A stretch of DNA of 64,000 bases from Lepisosteus oculatus (taxonomy: Eukaryota > Chordata > Actinopteri > Semionotiformes > Lepisosteidae): the NCBI RefSeq assembly GCF_040954835.1, contig NC_090699.1, positions 13,571,817-13,635,816 of the forward strand, written 5' to 3'. This document shows positions 36,996-49,900 of this stretch, piece after piece. Numbering within the stretch: position 1 is the stretch's first letter; the number at the start of each line of letters is the position of its first letter. A model generated the notes under the pieces. That model saw only the letters and a program-made list of their open reading frames with translations, ran no database searches and had not been told where the DNA came from. A program made the translations under genes and the position numbers.

Positions 36996-37310
36996 AACTG
37001 GACACTCCAGTACATTAACACTGCACTGAGAGACAGGGGTTCATACAGACACACTGACTGACTGGACACTCCAGTACATTAACACTGCACTGAGAGAGAG
37101 GGGTTCATACAGACACACTGACTGACTGGACACTCCAGTACATTAACACTGCACTGAGAGAGAGGGGTTCATACAGACACACTGACTGACTGGACACTCC
37201 AGTACATTAACACTGCACTGAGAGAGAGGGGTTCATACAGACACACTGACTGGACACTCCAGTTCATTAACACTGCACTGAGAGAGAGGGTTCATACAGA
37301 CACACTGACT
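36996..37310. repeat. 60/64-bp minisatellite family A, block 5, ~5 copies
   Basis: Plus orientation. The end copies are altered (GAGAGACAGGGG; CCAGTTCATT; GAGAGAGAGGGTTC). Confidence 0.92.
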
Positions 37311-37380
37311 GGAGACAGGGAGTTAGTGTTTGAAGGGATTAAAGTGATTTACTGACAGTCTGGTTCTTAAAATTGCAGAG

Positions 37381-37453
<73 letters not shown>

Positions 37454-37470
37454 ACACACACACACACACC
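37381..37470. repeat. (CA)n microsatellite
   Basis: About 42 CA dinucleotides with one TA interruption near 37449. Confidence 0.97.
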
Positions 37471-37570
37471 CCTTCTGTATGGTATTAACTCTCTCTCTAT
37501 CCCCTCAATCTCTCTCACTTTCTCTTCATTCCCAGCATCGCCAAGGATAAAGTTCCATTTCCATGGTTAC

Positions 37571-37704
37571 CTGCGGGACTCTGAGTTTAACTCTTCGAAC
37601 GCCAAGACGCAGGTTTACAGCTCGTCTCCTCTCCCTGTCAGAACAGCTGACCCCCTGGGGCTCCAGAGTGTCCCCTCTGGAGGAGAGGCAGTCCTCCTGC
37701 CACT
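37571..37704 (-). other. Exon-like 134-bp segment, strand ambiguous
   Basis: On the minus strand it lies between an acceptor-like GATGCAG and a donor CCGCAG|GTAACC. In the phase left by CARMIL3 exon P (one base carried over) it stays open for 44 codons, starting WQEDCLSSRGDTLEPQG. It could be a distal CARMIL3 exon or a CPNE6 5' UTR exon. On the plus strand the same region follows a strong pyrimidine tract (TCTCTTCATTCCCAG at 37524-37538) and is also open (RIKFHFHGYLRDSEFNSSN). I cannot choose. Confidence 0.35.
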
Positions 37705-39235
37705 CTGCATCACTGACACACAGAGGATACATGGACAGACACTGACTGACACACAGAGGATACATGGACAGACACTGACACTGACACACAGAGGATACAT
37801 GGACAGACACTGACACTGACACACAGAGGATACATGGACAGACACTGACTGACACACAGAGGATACATGGACAGACACTGACACACTGACACACAGAGGA
37901 TACATGGACAGACACTGACTGACACACAGAGGATACATGGACAGACACTGACACACTGACACACACAGGATACATGGACAGACACTGACACTGACACACA
38001 GAGGATACATGGACAGACACTGACACTGACACACAGAGGATACATGGACAGACACTGACACTGACACACAGAGGATACATGGACAGACACTGACACTGAC
38101 ACACACAGGATACATGGACAGACACTGACACTGACACACAGAGGATACATGGACAGACACTGACACTGACACACAGAGGATACATGGACAGACACTGACT
38201 GACACACAGAGGATACATGGACAGACACTGACACACTGACACACAGAGGATACATGGACAGACACTGACTGACACACAGAGGATACATGGACAGACACTG
38301 ACACTGACACACAGAGGATACATGGACAGACACTGACACTGACACACAGAGGATACATGGACAGACACTGACACACTGACACACAGAGGATACATGGACA
38401 GACACTGACACACTGACACACACAGGATACATGGACAGACACTGACTGACACACAGAGGATACATGGACAAACACTGACACACTGACACACACAGGATAC
38501 ATGGACAGACACTGACACACTGACACACACAGGATACATGGACAGACACTGACACTGACACACAGAGGATACATGGACAGACACTGACTGACACACAGAG
38601 GATACATGGACAGACACTGACACACTGACACACAGAGGATACATGGACAGACACTGACTGACACACAGAGGATACATGGACAGACACTGACACTGACACA
38701 CAGAGGATACATGGACAGACACTGACACACTGACACACAGAGGATACATGGACAGACACTGACTGACACACAGAGGATACATGGACAAACACTGACACTG
38801 ACACACAGAGGATACATGGACAGACACTGACACTGACACACAGAGGATACATGGACAGACACTGACACTGACACACAGAGGATACGTGGACAGACACTGA
38901 CTGACACACAGAGGATACATGGACAGACACTGACACTGACACACAGAGGATACATGGACAGACACTGACTGACACACAGAGGATACATGGACAGACACTG
39001 ACACACAGAGGATACATGGACAGACACTGACTGACACACAGAGGATACATGGACAGACTGACACTGACACAGAGGATACATGGACAGACACTGACTGACA
39101 CACAGAGGATGCATGGACAGACACTGACACACTGACTGCACTGACACACACAGGATACATGGACAGACACTGACTGACACACTGACTGCACTGACACACA
39201 GAGGATACATGGACAGACACTGACAGAGTAACTGA
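37705..39235. repeat. ~34-bp minisatellite, ~42 copies
   Basis: The unit is ACACACAGAGGATACATGGA / CAGACACTGACACTG, with 30-, 34- and 36-base variants. Confidence 0.93.
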
Positions 39236-41472
39236 ACTGACACACTAACTGAACTGACACGCTGTGTGACACAGTAATTGAACTGACACACTGACTGAAT
39301 TGAAACATACAGTCACAGTAACTGAACTTACACACTGTGTGACACAGTAATTGAACTGACACACTAAGTGACAGTACACTGACACACTGAGTACACTGAC
39401 ACATTGAGTGACAGTACACTGACACACTGAGTACACTGACACACTGAGTAACAGTACACTGACACAGTGAGTTCACTGACACACTGAGTGACAGTACACT
39501 GACACACTGAGTGACAGTACACTGAAACAGTGCATGAACTGACACAGTGAGTGACAGTACACTGACACAGTGAGTACACTGACACACTGAGTGACAGTAC
39601 ACTGACACAGTGAGTGACAGTACACTGACACAGTGAGTACACTGACACACTGAGTGACAGTACACTGACACAGTGAGTACACTGACACACTGAGCGACAG
39701 TACACTGACACAGTGAGTACACTGACACACTGAGTGACAGTACACTGACACAGTGAGTACACTGACACAGTGAGCGACAGTACACTGACAGTGAGTGAAT
39801 TGACACACTGAGCGACAGTACACTGACACAGTGAGTACACTGACACACTGAGCGACAGTACACTGACACAGTGAGTACACTGACACACTGAGCGACAGTA
39901 CACTGACACAGTGAGTGAATTGACACACTGAGTGACAGTACACTGACACAGTGAGTACACTGACACAGTGAGTGACAGTACACTGACACAGAGTACACTG
40001 ACACACTGAGCGACAGTACACTGACACAGTGAGTGAATTGACACACTGAGTGACAGTACACTGACACACTGAGTGACAGTACACAGACACAGTGAGTACA
40101 CTGACACACTGAGTGACAGTACACTGACACAGTGAGTACACTGACACACTGAGCGACAGTACACTGACACAGTGAGTACACTGACACACTGAGCGACAGT
40201 ACACTGACACAGTGAGTACACTGACACACTGAGCGACAGTACACTGACACAGTGAGTACACTGACACAGTGAGTGAATTGACACACTGAGTGACAGTACA
40301 CTGACACAGTGAGTACACTGACACAGTGAGTTCACTGACTCACTGAATGACAGTACACTGACACACTGAGTGACAGTACACTGAAACAGTGCATGAACTG
40401 ACACAGTGAGTGACAGTACACTGACACAGTGAGTGACAGTACACTGACACAGTGAGTACACTGACACACTGAGTGACAGTACACTGACACAGTGAGTACA
40501 CTGACACACTGAGTGACAGTACACTGACACAGTGAGTACACTGACACACTGAGCGACAGTACACTGACACAGTGAGTACACTGACACACTGAGTGACAGT
40601 ACACTGACACAGTGAGTACACTGACACAGTGAGCGACAGTACACTGACACAGTGAGTGAATTGACACACTGAGCGACAGTACACTGACACAGTGAGTACA
40701 CTGACACACTGAGCGACAGTACACTGACACAGTGAGTGAATTGACACACTGAGTGACAGTACACTGACACAGTGAGTACACTGACACACTGAGTAACAGT
40801 ACACTGACACAGTGAGTTCACTGACTCACTGAATGACAGTACACTGACACACTGAGTGACAGTACACTGAAACAGTGCATGAACTGACACAGTGAGTGAC
40901 AGTACACTGACACAGTGAGTACACTGACACACTGAGTGACAGTACACTGACACAGTGGGTACACTGACACACTGAGTGACAGTACACTGACACAGTGAGT
41001 ACACTGACACACTGAGTGACAGTACACTGACACAGTGAGTACACTGACACACTGAGCGACAGTACACTAACACAGTGAGTACACTGACACACTGAGGGAC
41101 AGTACACTGACACAGTGAGTACACTGACACAGTGAGCGACAGTACACTGACACAGTGAGTGAATTGACACACTGAGCGACAGTACACTGACACAGTGAGT
41201 ACACTGACACACTGAGTGACAGTACACTGACACAGTGAGTACACTGACACACTGAGCGACAGTACACTGACACAGTGAGTACACTGACACACTGAGCGAC
41301 AGTACACTGACACAGTGAGTACACTGACACACTGAGTGACAGTACACTGACACAGTGAGTGAATTGACACACTGAGTGACAGTACACTGACACAGTGAGT
41401 GAATTGACACACTGAGTGACAGTACACTGACACAGTGAGATAATTGACACACTGAGTGACAGTACACTGACA
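39236..41472. repeat. ~38-bp minisatellite, ~58 copies
   Basis: The unit is CACTGAGTGACAGTACACTG / ACACAGTGAGTACACTGACA. Variant GTGAGCGACAG, and variants with GTGAATTGACACAC, recur in longer series. The block GAAACAGTGCATGAACTGAC recurs near 39520, 40382 and 40868, showing higher-order duplication. Confidence 0.93.
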
Positions 41473-41840
41473 TACTCACAAGTTCCCCAGACTTTACAAC
41501 ACAGAAGAGAGTGGATTGGAAAGAGAAAACAGAAACAGGAACGAAAACATTTGAGGTAATTTCCGCCCCCTGGTGGAAATTTGTGGTAATGGCATATTTT
41601 AGATTAGCTAAATTTAAGTGTTTAATTACAATCCTAATAGAACAGACGTGACTGGAATTAATTATGCTTTAGTCAATGAGCTGACACAATAGGTAATATA
41701 TACATGCTTATGCTTTTAGCCCTTCCTTCTCCCAGGTGCCCCAGTCTGTCAGCAGATGGCAGCTGGACTGTGATGTAGATCCTCTCAGCGAGTGAGAGGA
41801 GGAGCTCGAAACATGAACCCCTGGGTGTTAAAAACTCCAT
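41473..41840. other. Single-copy spacer with a CTCF-like site
   Basis: AT-rich sequence without a coding signal; contains the motif listed at 41561-41580. Confidence 0.4.
41561..41580 (-). promoter_or_regulatory. Candidate CTCF site
   Basis: The minus strand reads TTTCCACCAGGGGGCGGAA, close to the vertebrate CTCF core CCACCAGGGGGCGC. Motif match only. Confidence 0.45.
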
Positions 41841-41847
41841 ACCTTGA

Positions 41848-42190
41848 TCACGGTGTCTCTGTCCATCTGGGATCTCCTGTGTGTGTCTCTGTCCATCTGG
41901 GATCTCCTCGGTGTCTCTGTCAGTGAGTCTCTGTCCATCTGGGATCTCCTGTGTGTGTCTGTCAGTGTGTCTCTGTCCATCTGGGATCTCATGTGTGTGT
42001 CTCTGTCCATCTGGGATCTCCTCAGTGTCTCTGTCAGTGTGTCTCTGTCCATCTGGGATCTCCTGTGTGTGTCTGTCAGTGTGTCTCTGTCCATCTGGGA
42101 TCTCATGTGTGTGTGTCTCTGTCCATCTGGGATCTCCTCAGTGTCTCTGTCAGTGTGTCTCTGTCCATCTGGGATCTCCTCAGTGTGTCT
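41848..42190. repeat. ~45-bp minisatellite, ~9 copies
   Basis: The unit contains GTCTCTGTCCATCTGGGATC, TCCTCAGTGTCTCTGTCAGT, with TCCTGTGTGTG and TCATGTGTGTG variants. Confidence 0.9.
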
Positions 42191-42221
42191 GTTGGTGTTA
42201 CAGTTTAAATATATTCTTTAA

Positions 42222-42385
42222 TTCTTTACACAGAGGGTGGTGGGGGTGTGGAACAAGCTGCCCAGGCATGTTGTTGATGCCAATACCCTGGTTTTTCACA
42301 AGAAACGGCAGGATGAGATCCTCTAGGAGGCTCTACTTTATACAGAGGGTGGCAGGAGTGTGGAACAAGCTGCTTAATCAATTAG
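42222..42385 (+). mobile_element. Decayed LINE 3' fragments (two short copies)
   Basis: Translated plus strand reads TQRVVGVWNKLPRHVVDAN, typical of the C-terminal end of CR1/L2-like LINE proteins. A second partial copy follows at ~42342 (IQRVAGVWNKL). Both lack the rest of the element. Confidence 0.55.
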
Positions 42386-42795
42386 CACCTAGCAGCCCCG
42401 AGCGGCTCTTCTCATCTATGACCCGTGTCGTCGGCCTGCGGGTGTCTGAACGCCACTCTGTCTGTACGACCAACCCAGCAGCGGCCCGAATGAGGGACAA
42501 CCTTCTCATGGGGAATAACTGCGCATTTATTCATCTCTTACAAAATATATTACACTTGCATCGAGAAAGAAAGACGAGGAGGACAGGGGGGTGAACCGGA
42601 TGTCAACGGACAGCCAGCGAGGCTGCTGTGGGTCAGTGACACAGTAAAGCCATGTGCGACAGCGTGAGTCTCAATAATCACAAGGGCGCAGTCAGGACAG
42701 GTCAGCGCGGAGCTCAGCGATACGTCTCAATATTTACATCGCTCGTCAGAGGTACGCGGCCCAAGCAAATCTCAGCCGTCCAGCACTTTACAGCA
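42386..42795. other. Single-copy region; weak minus-strand poly(A) signal
   Basis: Minus-strand AATAAA at 42531-42526 is a possible CARMIL3 polyadenylation signal, but nothing else supports it. Confidence 0.25.
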
Positions 42796-42800
42796 GCAGT

Positions 42801-42890
42801 TGTAATAATAATAATAGTCATAATAATAGTCATAATAATAGTAATAATAATAATAATAATAATAATAGTAATAATAATAATAATAATTCC
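42801..42890. repeat. (AAT)n microsatellite
   Basis: AATAATAATAGTCATAATAA-type trinucleotide run with GTC and GTA interruptions. Confidence 0.93.
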
Positions 42891-42930
42891 AGGCTCTGAA
42901 TGGCTGTGATGATTATGTGTACTTGTAACA

Positions 42931-42950
42931 CCACACTGCCCTCTGGTGTT
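42931..42950 (-). promoter_or_regulatory. Candidate CTCF site
   Basis: The minus strand reads AACACCAGAGGGCAGTGTGG, matching the CCAGAGGGCAG form of the CTCF core. Motif match only. Confidence 0.4.
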
Positions 42951-43344
42951 GTCTGGTGGAATGGCAGGATGGTTCAGCAGCTGGTGTCTGTGCGTCTGTC
43001 TCCCTGGGCCGACAGGTAACCGACCCCCTCGCCTCCACCCTGCGGGGCCCTGTTGGGGTTTATCCACACAGCCGCCTTGAACCTCAGCAGTTTGTATGTT
43101 CTGTACAACGTGTAGGCTGACGCTGCTCTCCTCAGGATTACACACACACACACACACTGCCCCTGGAGGAGGCACATGGAAAGGTTCCAGAGCTGCAAAC
43201 AGTCACCAAGAACGTTTCTGAGACAACCGTTGTCATGGCGACCCCATTCTTGGTTTCCCATGGTTTCCCACTGCTGTTGTCACGACGTCTCGCTGTTGCC
43301 GGGCACTGCGTTCCCATCGCCTAGAGACCACCGAGAGAAGGAAC

Positions 43345-43740
43345 AGAAGGCGGGCGGTCAGACAGACAGACAGGCACGCCGGGGGTGAGACAGGCAGTCA
43401 GACAGACAGGCACGCCGGGGGTGAGACGGGCAGACAGACAGACAGGCACGCCGGGGGTGAGACGGGCAGTCAGACAGACAGGCATGCCGGTGGTGAGACG
43501 GGCAGTCAGACAGACAGATAGGGACGCCGGCGGAGGGACGGGAAGTCAGACAGACAGGCACGCCGGGGGTGAGACGGGCAGTCAGACAGACAGACAGGCA
43601 CGCCGGGGGTGAGACGGGCAGTCAGACAGACAGACAGGCACGCCGGGGGTGAGACGGGCAATCAGGCAGATGGACAGGCAGACAGGTGATGTGACAGACA
43701 GACAGGCACGTCCATCAGTGAGACAGGAAGTCAGACAGAA
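43345..43740. repeat. ~38-bp minisatellite, ~10 copies
   Basis: The unit is CAGTCAGACAGACAGGCACG / CCGGGGGTGAGACGGG, decaying toward the right. Confidence 0.88.
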
Positions 43741-43860
43741 AGATGGACATGCCGAGAGACACACAGGCAGTCAGCAGAGGGAAGAGCAGCATTGGCACTG
43801 AGACCAACAGTTGGCCAGGCAGACAGACAGGAGGTCTGTCACACATTCGGGCAGTCAGAC

Positions 43861-43977
43861 CTCTCTCGGGACAGTCCAGGGACTTGACTCGGGCGTTCAG
43901 GGGGATTCTGGGCTTCTTCACAGGGGGCTTCTTCTCCGAGGACCTCTCTTGAGGGCTGGGGCTGTCCTTCTCACTGC
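43861..43977 (-). CDS. CARMIL3: CARMIL3 exon P (last confidently linked)
   Basis: Encodes [39 protein letters not shown]. The candidate donor G|GTCTGA is weak. If unspliced, the frame continues through microsatellite-like sequence to a stop at 43715. The true C-terminus is therefore unknown. Confidence 0.7.
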
Positions 43978-45474
43978 CTGATTAAGACCGACAGGATGGG
44001 CCCCATGAGTGAACAAGACAGACAGGCCAAGAGGGTGACACACAGAGACAGTAACACACACACAGGCCGACAAACAGACAAGCAGACACAGAGACAGACA
44101 GGCAGACACAGAGACACAAAGACAAACAGACAGAGAGACAGACAGGCAGACACAGAGACACAGAGACATACAGGCGGACACGAAGGCAGACAGACACAAA
44201 GACAGACAGACAGACAGTACCTGTATCACAGGACAGGGCTTTCCTGGTTCTCTGCGGTTTGATTGGAGCAGAGTTTCGGACGACCTCGTCAGCTGCACAA
44301 CAGCCACAGTCACCGTCAGTGAACAGCAGCGCCCCCTCACACTTTACAGGCACAGCAGTGGAAGTGCAACTAACTTGATTATAAATAATAAAATATTTCT
44401 TTCCTTTGCTCACTTGTTTTTTTCATTTTCTCCCCACAACTGTTTGTGTGTGTCAGTTACCTTGAGTGACAGCAGTGTCAGCCTGTCCGAACACAGGCTT
44501 CACAGAGGCAGGCGGGACAGGGGGCGGTGCCCTTCTCTCATTGGCTCCCTCTGGCGGTGAGGTCACAGAGGAAGGCAGGTCAGGGTCAGGGGTCACAGGA
44601 GGGGGCAGGTCTGGAGACCTGAGGGAGCTGTTCTGCTGGTTCTCTGGCTGCTGAGAACAGGAGCGAAACGTCACTGGAGGAACTGAGCTGAGTGTGAACA
44701 CTAACACACAGACCACAAGACACACACAGACCACAAGACACACACTGACACACACTACAACACACACACTGACACAGGAGCACACTAACACATAGACCAC
44801 AAGACACACACAGACCACAAGACACACACTGACACACACTACAACACACACACTGACACAGGAGCACACTGACACACACCACAAGACACACACTGACACA
44901 CACACTGCTAGACACACTTGCTGGCTCACTGTCTCAGGCACACAGAGACCTGTCTGCACACACCTTGCTTGGGACAGAGGGACAAGCACACACTCACACA
45001 CACTCACACACACTCACACACACTCACACACACTCACACACACTGTCTCAGGCACACAGAGACCTGTCTGCACACACCTTGCTCGGGACAGAGGGACAAG
45101 CACACACTCACACACACTCACACACACTCACACACACTCACACACACTCACACACACACACTGTCTCAGGCACACAGAGACCTGTCTGCACACACCTTGC
45201 TCGGGACAGAGGGACAAGCACACACTGACACACACACACACTGACACAGGAGCACAGTGACAGACACACACACTGTCTCAGGCACACAGAGACCTGTCTG
45301 CACACACCTTGCTCAGGACAGAGGGACAAGCACACACTGACACACACACACTCACACACACTCACACACACACAGGAGCACAGTGACAGACACACACACT
45401 CACACACACTGTCTCAGGCACACAGAGACCTGTCTGCACACACCTTGCTCAGGACAGAGGGACAAGCACACACA

Positions 45475-45523
<49 letters not shown>

Positions 45524-46894
45524 TCTCAGGCACACAGAGACCTGTCTGCACACACCTTGCTCAGGACAGAGGGACAAGCACACACTGACACACACACACT
45601 CACACACACACACACACACTGACACAGGAGCACAGTGACACACACACACACACACACACTGTCTCAGGCCCACAGAGACCTGTCTGCACACACCTTGCTC
45701 GGGACAGAAGGAGGCTGTCTCTGTCTTTCATTGCCCCTGTCTCTCTCCCCTCCTCCTCCTCCTCTCTCCCTCTGCTCTCCTCTGGCTGGCTCGCGCTCTT
45801 CCTCCTCCTCTTCCTCCTCCAGCGATGGTGGGCCTGGAGTGCGGGAGAGAGAGAGGAGCGCATGAGCGACGTCTTCGTCTTATCATGAGATCTCTAACGC
45901 ACAGACGGGCTCCAACATCTCCGCACACATCAACAACCCTGGGGGCCCATGCAGCCCGGCCCAGGCCTTTGAAAGGTGGGTGGGAACTGGGGGAACATGC
46001 AAACTCCACACGTACAGTGTTCCAGAGTGGAACCCAGAGCCGAGGGTCAGCAGCCATGACACTAACACCAGGCTCACTGAGACAGCTGGGGCTGTGGGAC
46101 AAACAGGCGCAGGGGGGCGCAGTACCCGAGCTCTCCAGCAGGTGTCTCTGCCTCAGGCCGGCCAGGCTGGGTTTGCTGGACTGGGGCGGCGGCTCCGGTT
46201 TCACAGGCTGGGCTGGGACCTCCGAGCCTGGAGACGTCCCGCGGTCGTCCGAGGCCCGTCTCTCCACCTCCCTGTCTGTCTCCCTGTCTGCCTGCCTGCC
46301 CTGCGCAGGCTGTCTGTCTGTCTCCCTGTCTGCCTGCCTGCCCTGCGCAGCCTGTCTGTCTGTCTCCCTGCCTGCCTGCCTGCTGTCTGCAGCCCGTCTG
46401 TCTGTCTCCCTGTCTGCCTGCCTGCCCTGCGCAGGCTGTCTGTCTGTCTCCCTGCTCTGTGCAGCCTGTCTGTCTGTCTCCCTGCCTGCCTGCCTGCTGT
46501 CTGCAGCCCGTCTGTCTGTCAGTTTGCTCTCTGCAGCCCGTCTGTCAGTCTGCCTCTCCACTCCAGACTCGGGTTTCTGAAAGAGGGAGAGAGAGAGACC
46601 TGAGAGATGCAGCGGCAGCCCCACAGCGCCCCCTGGTGCCCGCCCGGCGCTGGCCCGCCTCGCACCTTGGACTGCACCTGCTTGGCTGCCAGGCTCATCG
46701 GCTTGCCCAGGCCCATGCCCGGGAGGGGCACCCCCTGCACCGGCCGCGCCTCCACCAGGCCTCCCGCCCCGTCCCCCGGAGAGTGCACCTTCTTCCCATC
46801 AGCCCCTGGGCTGCGGGTGTCCTGGCCGGAGGACTCGGCCTTCCCAGCATTCCCTGGGGGCTGCAGCAGGGAGTACAAACCCTCCGGGTGACTG

Positions 46895-46945
<51 letters not shown>

Positions 46946-49900
46946 GGATGTGTGTCAGACTCCACACAGACACTACACACAGGTACGCAGAGGTACACAC
47001 AGACAAGACACTGCACACAGTGCTGGGGCAGGTGAGACAGGTCCACACAGACAAGACACTGCACACAGTGCTGGGACAGGTCCACACAGACAAGACACTG
47101 CACACAGGGCTGAGACAGGTCCACACAGACAAGACACTGCACACAGCGCTGAGACAGGTGAGACAGGTCCACACAGACAAGACACTGCACACAGCGCTGA
47201 GACAGGCAAGACAGGTCCACACAGACAAGACACTGCACACAGCGCTGAGACAGGTGAGACAGGTCCACACAGACAAGACACTGCACACAGTGCTGGGACA
47301 GGTCCACACAGACAAGACACTGCACACAGGGCTGAGACAGGTCCACACAGACAAGACACTGCACACAGCGCTGAGACAGGTGAGACAGGTCCACACAGAC
47401 AAGACACTGCACACAGCGCTGAGACAGGCGAGACAGGTCCACACAGACAAGACACTGCACACAGCGCTGAGACAGGTGAGACAGGTCCACACAGACAAGA
47501 CACTGCACACAGCGCTGAGACAGGTGAGACAGGTCCACACAGACAAGACACTGCACACAGCGCTGAGACAGGCGAGACAGGTCCACACAGACAAGACACT
47601 GCACACAGTGCTGGGACAGGTCCACACAGACAAGACACTGCACACAGCGCTGAGACAGGTGAGACAGGTCCACACAGACAAGACACTGCACACAGCGCTG
47701 AGACAGGTGAGACAGGTCCACACAGACAAGACACTGCACACAGCGCTGAGACAGGTGAGACAGGTCCACACAGACATGACACTGCACACAGTGCTGGGAC
47801 AGGTGAGACAGGTCCACACAGACAAGACACTGCACACAGTGCTGGGACAGGTCCACACAGACAAGACACTGCACACAGCACTGAGACAGGTCCACACAGA
47901 CAAGACACTGCACACAGCGCTGAGACAGGTGAGACAGGTCCACACAGACAAGACACTGCACACAGCGCTGAGACAGGTGAGACAGGTCCACACAGACAAG
48001 ACACTGCACACAGCGCTGAGACAGGTGAGACAGGTCCACACAGACAAGACACTGCACACAGTGCTGGGACAGGTCCACACAGACATGACACTGCACACAG
48101 CGCTGAGACAGGTGAGACAGGTCCACACAGACAAGACACTGCACACAGCGCTGAGACAGGTGAGACAGGTCCACACAGACAAGACACTGCACACAGCGCT
48201 GAGACAGGTGAGACAGGTCCACACAGACAAGACACTGCACACAGCGCTGAGACAGGTGAGACAGGTCCACACAGACAAGACACTGCACACAGCACTGAGA
48301 CAGGTCCACACAGACAAGACACTGCACACAGCGCTGAGACAGGTGAGACAGGACAGGTCCACACAGACAAGACACTGCACACAGCACTGAGACAGGTGAG
48401 ACAGGTCCACACAGACAAGACACTGCACACAGCGCTGAGACAGGTGAGACAGGTCCACACAGACAAGACACTGCACACAGCGCTGAGACAGGTGAGACAG
48501 GTCCACACAGACAAGACACTGCACACAGCGCTGAGACAGGTGAGACAGGTCCACACAGACAAGACACTGCACACAGCGCTGAGACAGGTGAGACAGGTCC
48601 ACACAGACAAGACACTGCACACAGCGCTGAGACAGGTGAGACAGGACAGGTCCACACAGACAAGACACTGCACACAGCACTGAGACAGGTGAGACAGGTC
48701 CACACAGACAAGACACTGCACACAGCGCTGAGACAGGTGAGACAGGTCCACACAGACAAGACACTGCACACAGCACTGAGACAGGTGAGACAGGTCCACA
48801 CAGACAAGACACTGCACACAGCGCTGAGACAGGTGAGACAGGTCCACACAGACAAGACACTGCACACAGCGCTGAGACAGGTGAGACAGGTCCACACAGA
48901 CAAGACACTGCACACAGCGCTGAGACAGGTGAGACAGGTCCACACAGACAAGACACTGCACACAGTGCTGAGACAGGTCCACACAGACAAGACACTGCAC
49001 ACAGCGCTGAGACAGGTGAGACAGGTCCACACAGACAAGACACTGCACACAGCGCTGAGACAGGTGAGACAGGTCCACACAGACAAGACACTGCACACAG
49101 CGCTGAGACAGGTGAGACAGGTCCACACAGACATGACACTGCACACAGTGCTGGGACAGGTGAGACAGGTCCACACAGACAAGACACTGCACACAGTGCT
49201 GGGACAGGTCCACACAGACAAGACACTGCACACAGCACTGAGACAGGTCCACACAGACAAGACACTGCACACAGCGCTGAGACAGGTGAGACAGGTCCAC
49301 ACAGACAAGACACTGCACACAGCGCTGAGACAGGTGAGACAGGTCCACACAGACAAGACACTGCACACAGCGCTGAGACAGGTGAGACAGGTCCACACAG
49401 ACAAGACACTGCACACAGTGCTGGGACAGGTCCACACAGACATGACACTGCACACAGCGCTGAGACAGGTGAGACAGGTCCACACAGACAAGACACTGCA
49501 CACAGCGCTGAGACAGGTGAGACAGGTCCACACAGACAAGACACTGCACACAGCGCTGAGACAGGTGAGACAGGTCCACACAGACAAGACACTGCACACA
49601 GCGCTGAGACAGGTGAGACAGGTCCACACAGACAAGACACTGCACACAGCACTGAGACAGGTCCACACAGACAAGACACTGCACACAGCGCTGAGACAGG
49701 TGAGACAGGACAGGTCCACACAGACAAGACACTGCACACAGCACTGAGACAGGTGAGACAGGTCCACACAGACAAGACACTGCACACAGCGCTGAGACAG
49801 GTGAGACAGGTCCACACAGACAAGACACTGCACACAGCGCTGAGACAGGTGAGACAGGTCCACACAGACAAGACACTGCACACAGCGCTGAGACAGGTGA

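Noticed and set aside
37526..41479. Ser/Cys/Val-rich minus frames up to 865 codons
   Set aside because: Products of the 34- and 38-bp arrays; alternative frames are equally open and no domain is present.
42974..43261. Minus frame FKAAVWINPNRAPQGGG as a CARMIL3 terminal exon
   Set aside because: No acceptor in the phase required after exon P and no recognisable CARMIL residues; left as unassigned spacer.
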